DNA of 64,000 nt from Neomoorella carbonis (GTDB lineage Bacteria; Bacillota; DSM-521; Neomoorellales; Neomoorellaceae): the NCBI RefSeq assembly GCF_045278715.1, contig NZ_CP136420.1:1922001-1986000 (forward strand), read 5' to 3'. The notes under the pieces are model-generated. The model made no database searches. It had not been told where the DNA came from and worked only from the letters and a program-made list of their open reading frames with translations. Position 1 is the first letter of the stretch. Every line of letters starts with the position of its first letter. Positions 17,588 through 26,019 of this stretch are shown here, in pieces. A program made the position numbers and the translations under genes.

Positions 17588-17597
17588 AGGTTTCCTC

Positions 17598-18260
17598 CTA
17601 GATAAAAGTATTTAACCGCCCGAAAAAGACCAGCAAGCCCATAAAAATAAGTATAATCCCGCTTATAAAGGATATAATGGGTAAATAACGGGAAAACTGG
17701 CGTAAAAGGTGCAAAACCGGTCCCACGGCCAGGGCGCTGGCGATAAAGGGGATTGCCAATCCCAGGGAGTAAAAGGTGAGGAGAAGCATACCCTTAAAAA
17801 GGGTGGCCTGGCTACCGGCATAAATCAAAATGGAAGCCAGGACCGGGCCGATGCAGGGCGTCCATCCGGAAGCAAAGGCCATCCCCAGCAGAAAGGAAGG
17901 GACGGCACCAGGAGCCCGGGGCTGCAGGCACCACTTTTTTTCTTGACTTAAAAAGGGCAGGCGGACAATTCCGGCCACCTGCAAACCGAAAAATATAATT
18001 AGGATTCCCCCGGCACGGTTTAAAAAGGGACGGTACCGCAAGAGCATGGAGCCCAGGCTGCCGGCCGAGGCTCCCAGGAGGATAAAGATCAGGGAAAAGC
18101 CGGCGGTAAAGAGAGCCGCCCGGCGGGCTAAAAAAGAGCGGTCCAGTTCCTCTGCCTTACCGCTAGCTGCAGCTGAGCCGCCCAGGTAAGTAAAATAGGC
18201 CGGCAACAAAGGTATAATACAGGGTGAAAAAAAGGATAGCATACCGGCGGCGAAGGCCAC
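17598..18260 (-). CDS. ccdA: CcdA-type thiol-disulfide electron carrier
   Basis: About 220 residues in six membrane segments. The two redox cysteines sit in LSFFSPCIIPLLPAYF (segment 1) and GWTPCIGPVLASI (segment 4), the DsbD-beta/CcdA signature. It moves electrons from cytoplasmic thioredoxin to the exported thioredoxin next door. The GTG at 18260 lacks a good ribosome site. A CTG at 18281 (CTG GAA AAC TGG) has AGGTGA 6 bases upstream and would add seven residues typical of CcdA N-termini, so the real start may be this rare codon. Confidence 0.87.
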   Translation of the reverse strand: MAFAAGMLSFFSPCIIPLLPAYFTYLGGSAAASGKAEELDRSFLARRAALFTAGFSLIFILLGASAGSLGSMLLRYRPFLNRAGGILIIFFGLQVAGIVRLPFLSQEKKWCLQPRAPGAVPSFLLGMAFASGWTPCIGPVLASILIYAGSQATLFKGMLLLTFYSLGLAIPFIASALAVGPVLHLLRQFSRYLPIISFISGIILIFMGLLVFFGRLNTFI

Positions 18261-18450
18261 AGCTATAGACCAGTTTTCCAGTGCAGCTCACCTCTTTTTG
18301 ATTATATTATTTTTGCGTTACGCCGTCAATATAATACTACCAGGAAAAGGGATGAAGCCGAATGTAAAGCAAATGAGACAAAAATCCGGGTAAATAACCT
18401 CTTTACTACCTGGAGAACGTCTTTTGCCTTTGTACCGTCATTAAACCTAA

Positions 18451-18479
18451 TTGGTGGCAATGGGTTATAATGCTATAAT
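18451..18479 (+). promoter_or_regulatory. Promoter of the glycosyltransferase gene
   Basis: TTGGTG, 17-base spacer, TATAAT, 39 bases before the ATG at 18518. Confidence 0.65.
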
Positions 18480-18517
18480 AGGTGGCGGCGTAAATACCCT
18501 GATTGGGAGAGATAAGG

Positions 18518-19939
18518 ATGGATTGGGAAATAATAAGCCCTGCCCAGGTTTTATACCTAGTTGCCGTTGGCTTTTACCTGCTTTTTTTCACCCTCTTTCT
18601 GAGGTATTTCTTCTGGATGTGGTATTCCTACCGTAATTACTGGAGCAAACGGTTTGCCCTCGACAGAGAAAAGGTAATAGCCCTGGCAGCTGCCAAAAAC
18701 TTGGAGCTACCTTTTTTTACGATCCTTGTTCCGGCCCGTAACGAAGCTGACGTTATCGCCAATACCATTGAACACCTGGCTTCTTTAAATTATCCTAATG
18801 ACCGTTACGAAATCTTGGTAATTACCGACGAAAAAGAAGCCCTGGCCAAATCTTCCGGCGAACACACCGGTCCTACGACCATGGAAGTGGTGGAGGCCAA
18901 GATCCGGGAATTTGCCAGCCGCGGGGATGTGCCGCAGCTGAAACACTGTACCGTTCCCTATGATTTTGATGGGCGCTTCCGGGGTTCGCGCCGGGGCCAC
19001 AGTATTCCATCAACTAAAGGCCGGGCTTTGAACTACGGCCTGGAATTTGTCGACCCCAGGACCACCATCTGTGGTTTTTACGATGCCGAAAGCCATCCCG
19101 AAGCCGATGTCCTGCTCTACATAGCCTGGTCCTGGCTCAATGACCCGCGGGAGCGTATCTGGCAGGGGCCGGTTTTCCAGGTCCGCAATTTCTACCAGCT
19201 TGGCCTCATAACAAAAATAGCTGCCATTTACCAGGCTATTTCCCATGAGATCTACCTGCCGGTATTAATGAAAAAGTTGCCCTTCGTGGGTGGGACCAAC
19301 CTTTTCGTGGGGCGGCACCTGCTGGAGCGCATTGGCGGCTATGACCACCGCGCCCTGACGGAGGACCTGGAACTGGGGGTAAGGGCCTATTTGGAAACAG
19401 GCGTCTGGGCCGAATACTTCCCTTACTACAGCACCGAACAGACTCCCGCTACCTTCTATGCTTTTTTCCGGCAGAGGCTGCGCTGGGGTAGCGGTCACCT
19501 GCAGGTATGCGAGAAATTCCGCTATGCCTACCAATATTCATGGGATAAACGTGGGCCTCTCCTGCACAATCTTTTCTGGAAGGGGCAAGGGGAGTGGCTC
19601 CTTTACCAGGGTGCCGTCCTGGTACCCCTGTCCCTCCTGTTCCTGGGACTGAACGGGGGGCTGGATCCTTCCATCCTCCCCCTAGGTTTCCGGATGGCCC
19701 TCCATTACCTGATATTTGTCTACTTTGCCTTTACCTTTTACGCCTACGGCCACTTCAGCCGCCATATGACCCCGGTTAGCTGGTGGCAGCAGTTGGGTGG
19801 GGCCCTCCAGCTCCTGACCTTGCCCTTTGCTAGTTTCTTCCTGCCGCTGCCCTACACCACGGCTTCAATCATGAAGGCTTTAAACCGCCAGCCTCAGACC
19901 TGGGTGAAGACACCGCGTACTAAAGAGGCAACTCGCTAG
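18518..19939 (+). CDS. Membrane-bound family 2 glycosyltransferase
   Basis: 473 residues. Two N-terminal membrane segments, a cytoplasmic GT-A domain with FTILVPARNEADVI, the DxD-like YDAESHPEAD, TEDLELGVRAY and the QRLRW motif (RQRLRWGSG) of processive GT2 enzymes, then three or four membrane segments. It may build a beta-linked polysaccharide or transfer sugars to a lipid. Substrate unknown. It is alone downstream of a consensus-like promoter. GGGAGAG lies 7 bases before the ATG. Confidence 0.85.
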   Translation: MDWEIISPAQVLYLVAVGFYLLFFTLFLRYFFWMWYSYRNYWSKRFALDREKVIALAAAKNLELPFFTILVPARNEADVIANTIEHLASLNYPNDRYEILVITDEKEALAKSSGEHTGPTTMEVVEAKIREFASRGDVPQLKHCTVPYDFDGRFRGSRRGHSIPSTKGRALNYGLEFVDPRTTICGFYDAESHPEADVLLYIAWSWLNDPRERIWQGPVFQVRNFYQLGLITKIAAIYQAISHEIYLPVLMKKLPFVGGTNLFVGRHLLERIGGYDHRALTEDLELGVRAYLETGVWAEYFPYYSTEQTPATFYAFFRQRLRWGSGHLQVCEKFRYAYQYSWDKRGPLLHNLFWKGQGEWLLYQGAVLVPLSLLFLGLNGGLDPSILPLGFRMALHYLIFVYFAFTFYAYGHFSRHMTPVSWWQQLGGALQLLTLPFASFFLPLPYTTASIMKALNRQPQTWVKTPRTKEATR

Positions 19940-19998
19940 TATGAAAAGGCAGGTGGCGGTGCAAAATAGCTAATACTTTGGGAATAGATTTGGGGGGG

Positions 19999-20193
19999 AT
20001 GACTTTGAAGGTTAGCGTTGATCAAGATCTCTGCATTGCCTGCGGCACCTGCATCGACCTGTGCCCCAGCGTTTTTGACTGGGACGACGAGGGGCTCTCA
20101 CACGTTATCGTAGAGGAAGTGCCAGAAGACGCCGAGGATTGTGCCAGAGAATCCATTGAATCCTGTCCGACCGACGCTATCAAAGAAATTTAA
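19999..20193 (+). CDS. Small ferredoxin
   Basis: 64 residues. One cluster site: CIACGTCIDLCPSVF, with the fourth cysteine supplied by the later SCPTDAI. This is the single [4Fe-4S] ferredoxin of the Fer_4/PF13459-like type. A second cysteine pair, around DCARES, lies between. Low-potential electron carrier in the cytoplasm. GGGGGG lies just before the ATG. The terminator at 20230 closes the unit. Confidence 0.9.
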   Translation: MTLKVSVDQDLCIACGTCIDLCPSVFDWDDEGLSHVIVEEVPEDAEDCARESIESCPTDAIKEI

Positions 20194-20229
20194 TCATAAT
20201 CTACTAGAAGGAAGCCAGGTACTTATTAA

Positions 20230-20259
20230 GGGGAGCTATGTTTTAGCTCCCCTTTTTTT
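20230..20259 (+). terminator. Terminator of the ferredoxin gene
   Basis: Stem GGGGAGCT / AGCTCCCC with a 7-base loop and TTTTTTT. Confidence 0.92.
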
Positions 20260-20533
20260 AATGGACCATATCCTCCTGGCGGCGACCATCGCTCACCATC
20301 CTGGTAATGAGGGCCGCCAGGACCCGCCTTTCATCTTCGCTGGCTACGTCCCATAGCTCTTTAATGACCCGTTGCTCCCGGTTCATAGGGTCGGCGTGTT
20401 CCGCCAGCCAGTTGCCCAGACGATAGGCTATATTGTTCATAGTCTTTTCCTCAAAACCTAGTTTCCCGCCTAGATTAACCATCATAGAAAGGGAATCCTT
20501 CCACTGTTCCCATTCTTTTTCCCAATCAGGCAT
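20258..20533 (-). CDS. DUF3243 family protein (YmfJ-like)
   Basis: 91 residues, helical and charged. WKDSL, the MNNIAYRLGNWLAEHADP segment and IKELWDVASEDERRVLA match the Bacillus YmfJ/DUF3243 pattern. No function is known. It is convergent with the ferredoxin gene and shares its terminator region. AGGTGACGG lies before the ATG. Confidence 0.75.
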   Translation of the reverse strand: MPDWEKEWEQWKDSLSMMVNLGGKLGFEEKTMNNIAYRLGNWLAEHADPMNREQRVIKELWDVASEDERRVLAALITRMVSDGRRQEDMVH

Positions 20534-20622
20534 GCCGTCACCTCCGGGTAAAAATAAAGGTTTTCAGCTAGTTTATCCTCCTTTAATACAAATTTATGCA
20601 AGCAACGGATCACTGCTTAACC

Positions 20623-20650
20623 TTGACATCAGCTGGTAAAAGGATAAAAT
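20623..20650 (+). promoter_or_regulatory. Promoter of the nitroreductase gene
   Basis: TTGACA, 16-base spacer, TAAAAT, about 40 bases before the GTG start. A second TATAAT overlaps at 20649. Confidence 0.65.
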
Positions 20651-20689
20651 ATAATCCAATATTATCAATCCAAAGGAGCTGACCTGCAG

Positions 20690-21268
20690 GTGGAACTGTA
20701 CACAGCCATTAAAGCCCGGCGGAGCATCCGCCAGTACAAACCAGATATGGTCCCGCGGGAGGTTATCAGCCGTATCCTGGAGATGGCTACCTGGGCTCCC
20801 TCGGGGCTCAACTGGCAGCAGTGGGAGTTCATGGTCATAAGCGGTCCTAAAAAGGACGAGCTTGCCCGGAGTTACGGTCGCATCGTGGAATTTGGCATGC
20901 CGCCAGAGGGCAAACGCACCCCCCAGCAGGAGGGCTTTTTACAGTGGGCCAGAACCCTGGGTGGCGCACCGGTGGCCATTGTCGCCCTGACCCGGGCCCA
21001 TGGCCAGCCCAGCATTCGCAAAATGAACCTGGAAAGTGTTGCGGCAGCCTTCACCCATTTGCTTCTGGCAGCCACCAACGAGGGCCTGGGTACCTGCTGG
21101 ATGACAGGCCCATTAAACAACGAGGCAGAACTCAGGAAAATACTGGATATACCGGCCGATAAAGAAATTGTAGCCATTACTCCTTTAGGTTACCCGGCCG
21201 AAAGCCCTGAAGCAGCGCCGCGCAAAAGCCTGGACGAAATTGTTACCTGGATTGGCTTTGAAGAGTAA
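20690..21268 (+). CDS. Nitroreductase-family flavoprotein
   Basis: 192 residues. The FMN-binding N-terminus AIKARRSIRQYKPDMVPR is followed by ATWAPSGLNWQQWEF and ATNEGLGTCWMTGP. These NAD(P)H-dependent FMN enzymes act on nitro compounds, quinones or enones; the substrate here is unknown. The GTG start has AAGGAG 11 bases upstream. Confidence 0.87.
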   Translation: MELYTAIKARRSIRQYKPDMVPREVISRILEMATWAPSGLNWQQWEFMVISGPKKDELARSYGRIVEFGMPPEGKRTPQQEGFLQWARTLGGAPVAIVALTRAHGQPSIRKMNLESVAAAFTHLLLAATNEGLGTCWMTGPLNNEAELRKILDIPADKEIVAITPLGYPAESPEAAPRKSLDEIVTWIGFEE

Positions 21269-21280
21269 TCGTTATCAAAC

Positions 21281-22435
21281 TCAATAGACTATCTGCAGCA
21301 GCCAGTAGATGGTCCGCCTGTCCCAACCCATGTCCCAGGGAACACGGGCGCGGTCGGCCGTATGGCTGTTGACCAGGAGGTACCCTGCGGAATCCCGGCC
21401 AACAACCACCGCCACATGGCTGACCTCGCCCTTTTCTTCATAGGCAATGATATCTCCCGGCTGGAGAACATTGACGGCCCCCTGGGGGTAAATGGTTGAA
21501 GTCCTGGTAACCTCCGCAAAATCACCCCGCATAATTCTTACGGCCAGGCCGCTGTCCATGAGGTAATGGACCAGAGCCCCGGCCTGGGCCCAGGCCTGGC
21601 TGCCCTCGCCGTTATGGTAATTCCAGACCCAGTCCCGTGGTATGGCGCCGGCATTTTTATCGCTCAGCACCTGTGATGCAAAATTAGCACAATCACCGCC
21701 CAGGCCGGTGAAGTCCCGGTAAGCCTGGTTATAGCGGCCATCCCCTGTGCCAAGCCGGACACCGCTGTAACGTTCGGCATATTTAACGGCTGCCTGACGG
21801 CGGTATTTACCCGGAGGCGGGTCGGGAACTGCTACGTTACATCTGGCAGTGCCAGGAGCAACATCCGGATCCAGGTCGTCGGCCTCAAAGGGGTCCCAGT
21901 ACCAGTCCCGGGTAATTAACCACTGGCCATCGCGCTTCACCAGTTCCACCCAGTGAATGGTCCGGACGCCCATCTGGTTGACTGTTTTTTCCGGCTCGCC
22001 CCGGTGACGGTAATTAAGGACAATATGCTGGGATACAGAGGCCCAACGCCTGCCATTTTCATTCCCGGTATCAACAATGACCAGGTCCATCCGGCTCCCT
22101 GAAAGAATTATCTGGCGCTCCTTCAACCATTCACGGACATATTTAATGCGGCCGATTTCATGATTTAAGGCAAAAAGGCCAGAGGTAACCGTTGTATCGT
22201 AATAAGCTTCCAGGCCTTCATAATCGCCGCTGACAAGGCCCCGGGCCCTGGCAGTAAAGATTTGCTGGAGACGTTCTCTCAGTTCCTTCTCTTCAGTGTG
22301 GGCTGCAAGGGCCGGCAGGATCTGATGGTGCAAGGGTACAGCTCCAAGTACCAGCCCGAAGAGAGCCAGGAACCCCAGCATAAAAATACAAGAACGCAAA
22401 CCCAGTATTACTACCCGTACCCGGCCCACGGTCAA
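21281..22435 (-). CDS. Secreted amidase_6-type cysteine peptidase
   Basis: 384 residues. An N-terminal signal or anchor (about 12-45) is followed by an NTF2-like helper region (about 50-190) and a C-terminal amidase_6 domain (about 212-384). The domain holds VKYAERYSG, GGDCANFASQVL (nucleophile Cys) and GEVSHVAVVVGRD (His). Such proteins are common in endospore formers and may cleave cell-wall peptides. The domain assignment is firm; the substrate is not. It stands alone upstream of tRNA-Leu on the minus strand. Confidence 0.82.
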   Translation of the reverse strand: MTVGRVRVVILGLRSCIFMLGFLALFGLVLGAVPLHHQILPALAAHTEEKELRERLQQIFTARARGLVSGDYEGLEAYYDTTVTSGLFALNHEIGRIKYVREWLKERQIILSGSRMDLVIVDTGNENGRRWASVSQHIVLNYRHRGEPEKTVNQMGVRTIHWVELVKRDGQWLITRDWYWDPFEADDLDPDVAPGTARCNVAVPDPPPGKYRRQAAVKYAERYSGVRLGTGDGRYNQAYRDFTGLGGDCANFASQVLSDKNAGAIPRDWVWNYHNGEGSQAWAQAGALVHYLMDSGLAVRIMRGDFAEVTRTSTIYPQGAVNVLQPGDIIAYEEKGEVSHVAVVVGRDSAGYLLVNSHTADRARVPWDMGWDRRTIYWLLQIVY

Positions 22436-22528
22436 TCCCCCTAAAGCCCAAAATCACTATAAATGTATATTCTGTGAAGGGGACAAAAAAAACTTGACCA
22501 GGGCCTTGAAGAGCGACACCACCTGGGT

Positions 22529-22559
22529 AAAAAAATAAACGTGGGCATTATCCCACGTT
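22529..22559 (-). terminator. Terminator of tRNA-Leu (GAG)
   Basis: Minus strand AACGTGGG, 6-base loop, CCCACGTT, then TATTTTTTT, 7 bases after the CCA end. Confidence 0.9.
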
Positions 22560-22565
22560 AGTTGC

Positions 22566-22650
22566 TGGTGCGGCGAGCGGGACTTGAACCCGCACGGGTG
22601 TACCCATACGCCCCTCAAACGTACGCGTCTGCCAGTTCCGCCATCGCCGC
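22566..22650 (-). tRNA. tRNA-Leu (GAG)
   Basis: 85 nt with acceptor GCGGCGA/TCGCCGC, the type II variable arm, anticodon loop TTGAGGG (GAG), T-loop GGTTCAAGTCC and an encoded CCA. Confidence 0.95.
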
Positions 22651-22775
22651 ATACCTGGCATGGTTAATTATAAACCCCGGACGGTATTCCTGTCAAGGAT
22701 AAAGCCGGCTTGAACTTTCGAAAAATCCGGCTTGCTGGCAGACACTCCGTATCACCCGGCCCGGCTTAATTTTTC

Positions 22776-23816
22776 TTACTTTAGTTTTTCCAGCCTGGGA
22801 TTGGGGATGATACCTGGCAGGCGGCCGCGCTTGGCCACCGGCCGGCCTTCAACCTCTTTTAAATCCATGGTCATATCAATGGGTGCGGCCCCCGAAATAT
22901 AGCTACCCACACCAAAGGCATCGGCTCCGGCTTCAATGAGGGCGCGGATACGCTCCGGCGTCAGGCCGCCGGAGACAAAAATCCGCACATGGTTGAAACC
23001 TGCGGTATCCAGGCGGTAGCGAACTTCCCGTACAAGCTCCGGGGTAACGCCGCCCCGCTCGCTAGGGGTATCCAGGCGGACCCCGGCCAGGGCCGGCCCC
23101 AGGGCTTCTGCTACCCGCAGGGCTTCCTCCGCCTCGTCCTTAAAAGTATCCACAAGAATGGTACGCTTAGCATCGGGAGGCATAAGGCGATGATAGGCCA
23201 GGGCTCCCTCAACGGTATCGCCAATAATAAGGAAAATGGCATGGGGCACCGTACCCTGGGGCTCCTGGCCGGCCAGCTTGGCTGCCAGTATACAGCTGGC
23301 GCCACTGGCGCCGCCGATAATGGCCGCCCGCTCCATGACCGGGGCCACGGCAGGGTGCACGTGGCGGGCACCAAAGCAGAAAAAGGGATGCCCACCGGCC
23401 GCTTCCTTGATTTCCCGGGCGGCAGTAGCCCAACCGCTGGAACTGGCCAGCATCCCCAGGATAGTAGTTTCAAAAAGGCCAAATTCACTATAGGGCCCCT
23501 GGATGCGCATAACTACTTCTTTGGGGGAAAAGGAGCTCCCCTCCGGTAGTCCCCAGATGGTAACCTTTTTCTCCCGCAGCAGTTCCAGTACCTCATTGAC
23601 GCCACAGATGATGCCGGCGCGGCGGGGAAAGATTTCGGCCGTGACAAGGGTGTCCACCTTACCAAGGGCCTTGAGAATTTCATAAGTACGGACAAAATAT
23701 ATGTCGGTAGTTGCCCCGCCGGCTATTTCATCATGCTGGGCGGAATAAAATCGCCTGCCAGGTGCCACCTGGAGCTTCCTGACCTTGTCCAGGGAATCCA
23801 TGACCTCCATCGCCAT
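22776..23816 (-). CDS. Nicotinate phosphoribosyltransferase-like protein
   Basis: 346 residues. NAPRTase/QPRTase-type barrel: FYSAQHDEIAGGATTDIYF, an HPFFCFGARHVHP loop, AGVRLDTPSERGG and FVSGGLTPERIRAL, with phosphate-binding glycines near GAFGVGSYI-like DAFGVGSYISG. It would make nicotinate mononucleotide for NAD salvage. Short members of this family are often annotated only by similarity. I start at 23816 (MAMEVMDSL) because AAGGAG is 9 bases upstream; an ATG at 23846 has none. Confidence 0.85.
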   Translation of the reverse strand: MAMEVMDSLDKVRKLQVAPGRRFYSAQHDEIAGGATTDIYFVRTYEILKALGKVDTLVTAEIFPRRAGIICGVNEVLELLREKKVTIWGLPEGSSFSPKEVVMRIQGPYSEFGLFETTILGMLASSSGWATAAREIKEAAGGHPFFCFGARHVHPAVAPVMERAAIIGGASGASCILAAKLAGQEPQGTVPHAIFLIIGDTVEGALAYHRLMPPDAKRTILVDTFKDEAEEALRVAEALGPALAGVRLDTPSERGGVTPELVREVRYRLDTAGFNHVRIFVSGGLTPERIRALIEAGADAFGVGSYISGAAPIDMTMDLKEVEGRPVAKRGRLPGIIPNPRLEKLK

Positions 23817-23895
23817 CAAAATCCACTCCTTGACCTGTAAGTTCATTTTGTCAAAGGTTTTCCTATATTATTCGGCTTTCACGACCAAATACCTG

Positions 23896-24447
23896 CTAGT
23901 GCACATGGGGATATAAGATACGGTACACCCGATAATTTTGGAGCACCCGGCGCACAAACTCCCTGGTTTCGGGGAAGGGAATCTGGCTTAAGTTCCGGCT
24001 GCTACCATCCCAGATCCCCGTATCCAGCCAGTTGTGGACATTACCGCGCCCGCCATTATATGCCGCCAGGGCCGGGGTGAGATCACCAAATTCTCGCAGA
24101 AGCTCAGCCAGGTACCAGCTACCCAAGCGCAGGTTATATTCCGGGGAGAAGAGCCGCTCGGGATCGTAAGGAAGCCCCAGTTGTCCGGCCGCCAGCCTAG
24201 CTGTTTCCGGCATCAGTTGCATCAATCCCCGGGCACCCTGTGCGGACTGGGCCCGGGGATAAAATTTGCTTTCTACACGAGTGAGGGCCGCTACCAGGAG
24301 GGGGTCCAGGCCTTCCCGGTGGGCATAATTGACGATAATTTCTATATAAGGGAAGGGATAAAAGACACGCACCGCCCGGGGCAGGAGGAAAGAAAGGAAC
24401 GCTGTAACTACCAGCAGCCACAGGTAACGGCGCCAGGTTTTTATCAT
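23896..24447 (-). CDS. Membrane-anchored lytic transglycosylase
   Basis: 183 residues: one N-terminal membrane segment and an SLT-like lysozyme-fold domain with catalytic Glu in TRVESKFYP, then QGARGLMQLMPETA and LTPALAAYNGGRGNV. It would cut peptidoglycan outside the membrane. The ATG at 24447 has GAGGGG 8 bases upstream and lies 10 bases after coaE, so it is in the polA-mutM-coaE operon. Confidence 0.88.
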   Translation of the reverse strand: MIKTWRRYLWLLVVTAFLSFLLPRAVRVFYPFPYIEIIVNYAHREGLDPLLVAALTRVESKFYPRAQSAQGARGLMQLMPETARLAAGQLGLPYDPERLFSPEYNLRLGSWYLAELLREFGDLTPALAAYNGGRGNVHNWLDTGIWDGSSRNLSQIPFPETREFVRRVLQNYRVYRILYPHVH

Positions 24448-24457
24448 GAAGTACCCC

Positions 24458-25078
24458 TCACTTTTTCCATGACATTCTTCCTTCTCGCTGGAGTTCCCGC
24501 CAGGCTGCCAGGACGGCGGTGCGGGTGGCGTCAAGGTCACCACCGGTGGGGATGATCCGGGTGGCATGGCGTAACCTTTCTCCTTCTCCCATCTGCGCCC
24601 GGAGACGGCTTTCAGCTTCTTCCTGTGAGAGGTTGTCCCGTTCCATCAATCTTTTTAACCGCACCGTTGCCGGTGCGGTTACCACCCAGATGGCATCCAC
24701 CATATCGTCCATACCTGCTTCAATTAAGAGAGGGGCCTCAATAACTACCACCGCCTCCGGGTCAGTTTGGCGTAAAGCCGCTATTTGCGCCTGGACTCTC
24801 TCCCGGATGCGGGGGTGGGTTATGGCGTTCAACAATTCCCTGGCGGCAGCGTCACTAAAAACGATCCGGCCCAGGGCCCGCCTGTTAAGTAGGCCGTCCG
24901 GCTGCAGAATCCCCCGGCCAAAGGCGGCGACAATGTCCCTATAGGCAGGCTTGCCGGGAAGTACCACTTCCCTGGCCACCTGATCGGTGTCGATAACTAT
25001 TGCCCCCAGTTCTTTTAAAATCCCGGCGACGGTGCTTTTACCGCTGGCAATACCGCCGGTAAGACCGATAATAAACAT
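24458..25078 (-). CDS. coaE: Dephospho-CoA kinase
   Basis: 206 residues, normal size. P-loop GLTGGIASGKST, VIDTDQVAREVV and VVIEAPLLIEAGM are CoaE signatures. It phosphorylates dephospho-CoA, the last step of CoA synthesis. The ATG at 25078 has AGGAG 8 bases upstream; nearby ATGs at 25084 and 25096 are too close to or upstream of it. Confidence 0.93.
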   Translation of the reverse strand: MFIIGLTGGIASGKSTVAGILKELGAIVIDTDQVAREVVLPGKPAYRDIVAAFGRGILQPDGLLNRRALGRIVFSDAAARELLNAITHPRIRERVQAQIAALRQTDPEAVVVIEAPLLIEAGMDDMVDAIWVVTAPATVRLKRLMERDNLSQEEAESRLRAQMGEGERLRHATRIIPTGGDLDATRTAVLAAWRELQREGRMSWKK

Positions 25079-25194
25079 CTCCATTGCTCCTACCATCGCC
25101 AGATCCCTATGGCGATTGAATTTTAACCCTGCAGGGTTAATAATATAACAGCCTCCAGGCGCCCGGCAAGGGCTGGCCTTAAATACCCGGCCAT

Positions 25195-26019
25195 TTAAAC
25201 CTGGCAGGCAGGGCAAAATACCGTGCTCCGGCCGCCGATTTTCACCCGTTCAAGGGTGCAGCCACAGCGGCGGCAGGGCTGGCCGGCGCGGCCGTAAACC
25301 TGGAGGTAATCCTGATTTTTCCCCTGCTGGCCGTGGCCATCGACGTAATCCCTGAAAGAGGTGCCGAAATTCGCTATACCCTGCTCTAACGCGGCCCGCA
25401 TGGCCCGGTGCAGGCGCACCAGTTCATTCTCTGTCAGCGAAGCCGCCGGTCTTAAGGGATTGAGCCCCGCCAGGAAGAGCATCTCATCGGCATAGATGTT
25501 ACCAATCCCTGCCAGGAGGTGCTGGTCCAGGAGGACCTGTTTTACCGGTCGGCGCCGGCCGGCACAGATGGCTGCCAGGGTGGCGACATCAAAGGACGGA
25601 TCCAGGGGTTCCGGTCCCAGTTTTTTCAGCCCGGCCGCTACCGTTACCTCGTCCTCCTGGCCCAGGTAGAGGCGCCCAAAACGGCGGCTGTCCACCCAGC
25701 GCAAGGCACCACCACCTGCCAGGCGGAAAACCACATGGGTATGGGGCAGTACAGGGCCGGTCGCCGCCGTTAAGATCAGGCGTCCGGTCATCCTTAAATG
25801 GGCCACCAGGCAATAGCCGGCTGTAAGGTAAAAAAGGAGATACTTCCCCCGGCGGTCGAGGCGGATTATTATTTTACCTGCCAGCAAATCGATGAAAGTG
25901 GCGGCATCGGGTACAGCAATAACGCCGGGGTAGTATACCTCTACCCCGGCAATGGTTTGCCCCCGGAGATGGGGGCTAAGAGTGCGTTTAATTGTTTCCA
26001 CTTCAGGCAGTTCCGGCAT
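25195..26019 (-). CDS. mutM: Formamidopyrimidine-DNA glycosylase
   Basis: 274 residues. N-terminal catalytic MPELPEVET (Pro2, Glu3), the RRGKYLLF lysine loop, the H2TH region and a C-terminal zinc finger with CxxC pairs (CRRCGC and CPAC). It removes oxidised purines such as 8-oxoguanine. Its start overlaps the end of polA by 17 bases, suggesting coupled translation. Confidence 0.95.
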   Translation of the reverse strand: MPELPEVETIKRTLSPHLRGQTIAGVEVYYPGVIAVPDAATFIDLLAGKIIIRLDRRGKYLLFYLTAGYCLVAHLRMTGRLILTAATGPVLPHTHVVFRLAGGGALRWVDSRRFGRLYLGQEDEVTVAAGLKKLGPEPLDPSFDVATLAAICAGRRRPVKQVLLDQHLLAGIGNIYADEMLFLAGLNPLRPAASLTENELVRLHRAMRAALEQGIANFGTSFRDYVDGHGQQGKNQDYLQVYGRAGQPCRRCGCTLERVKIGGRSTVFCPACQV

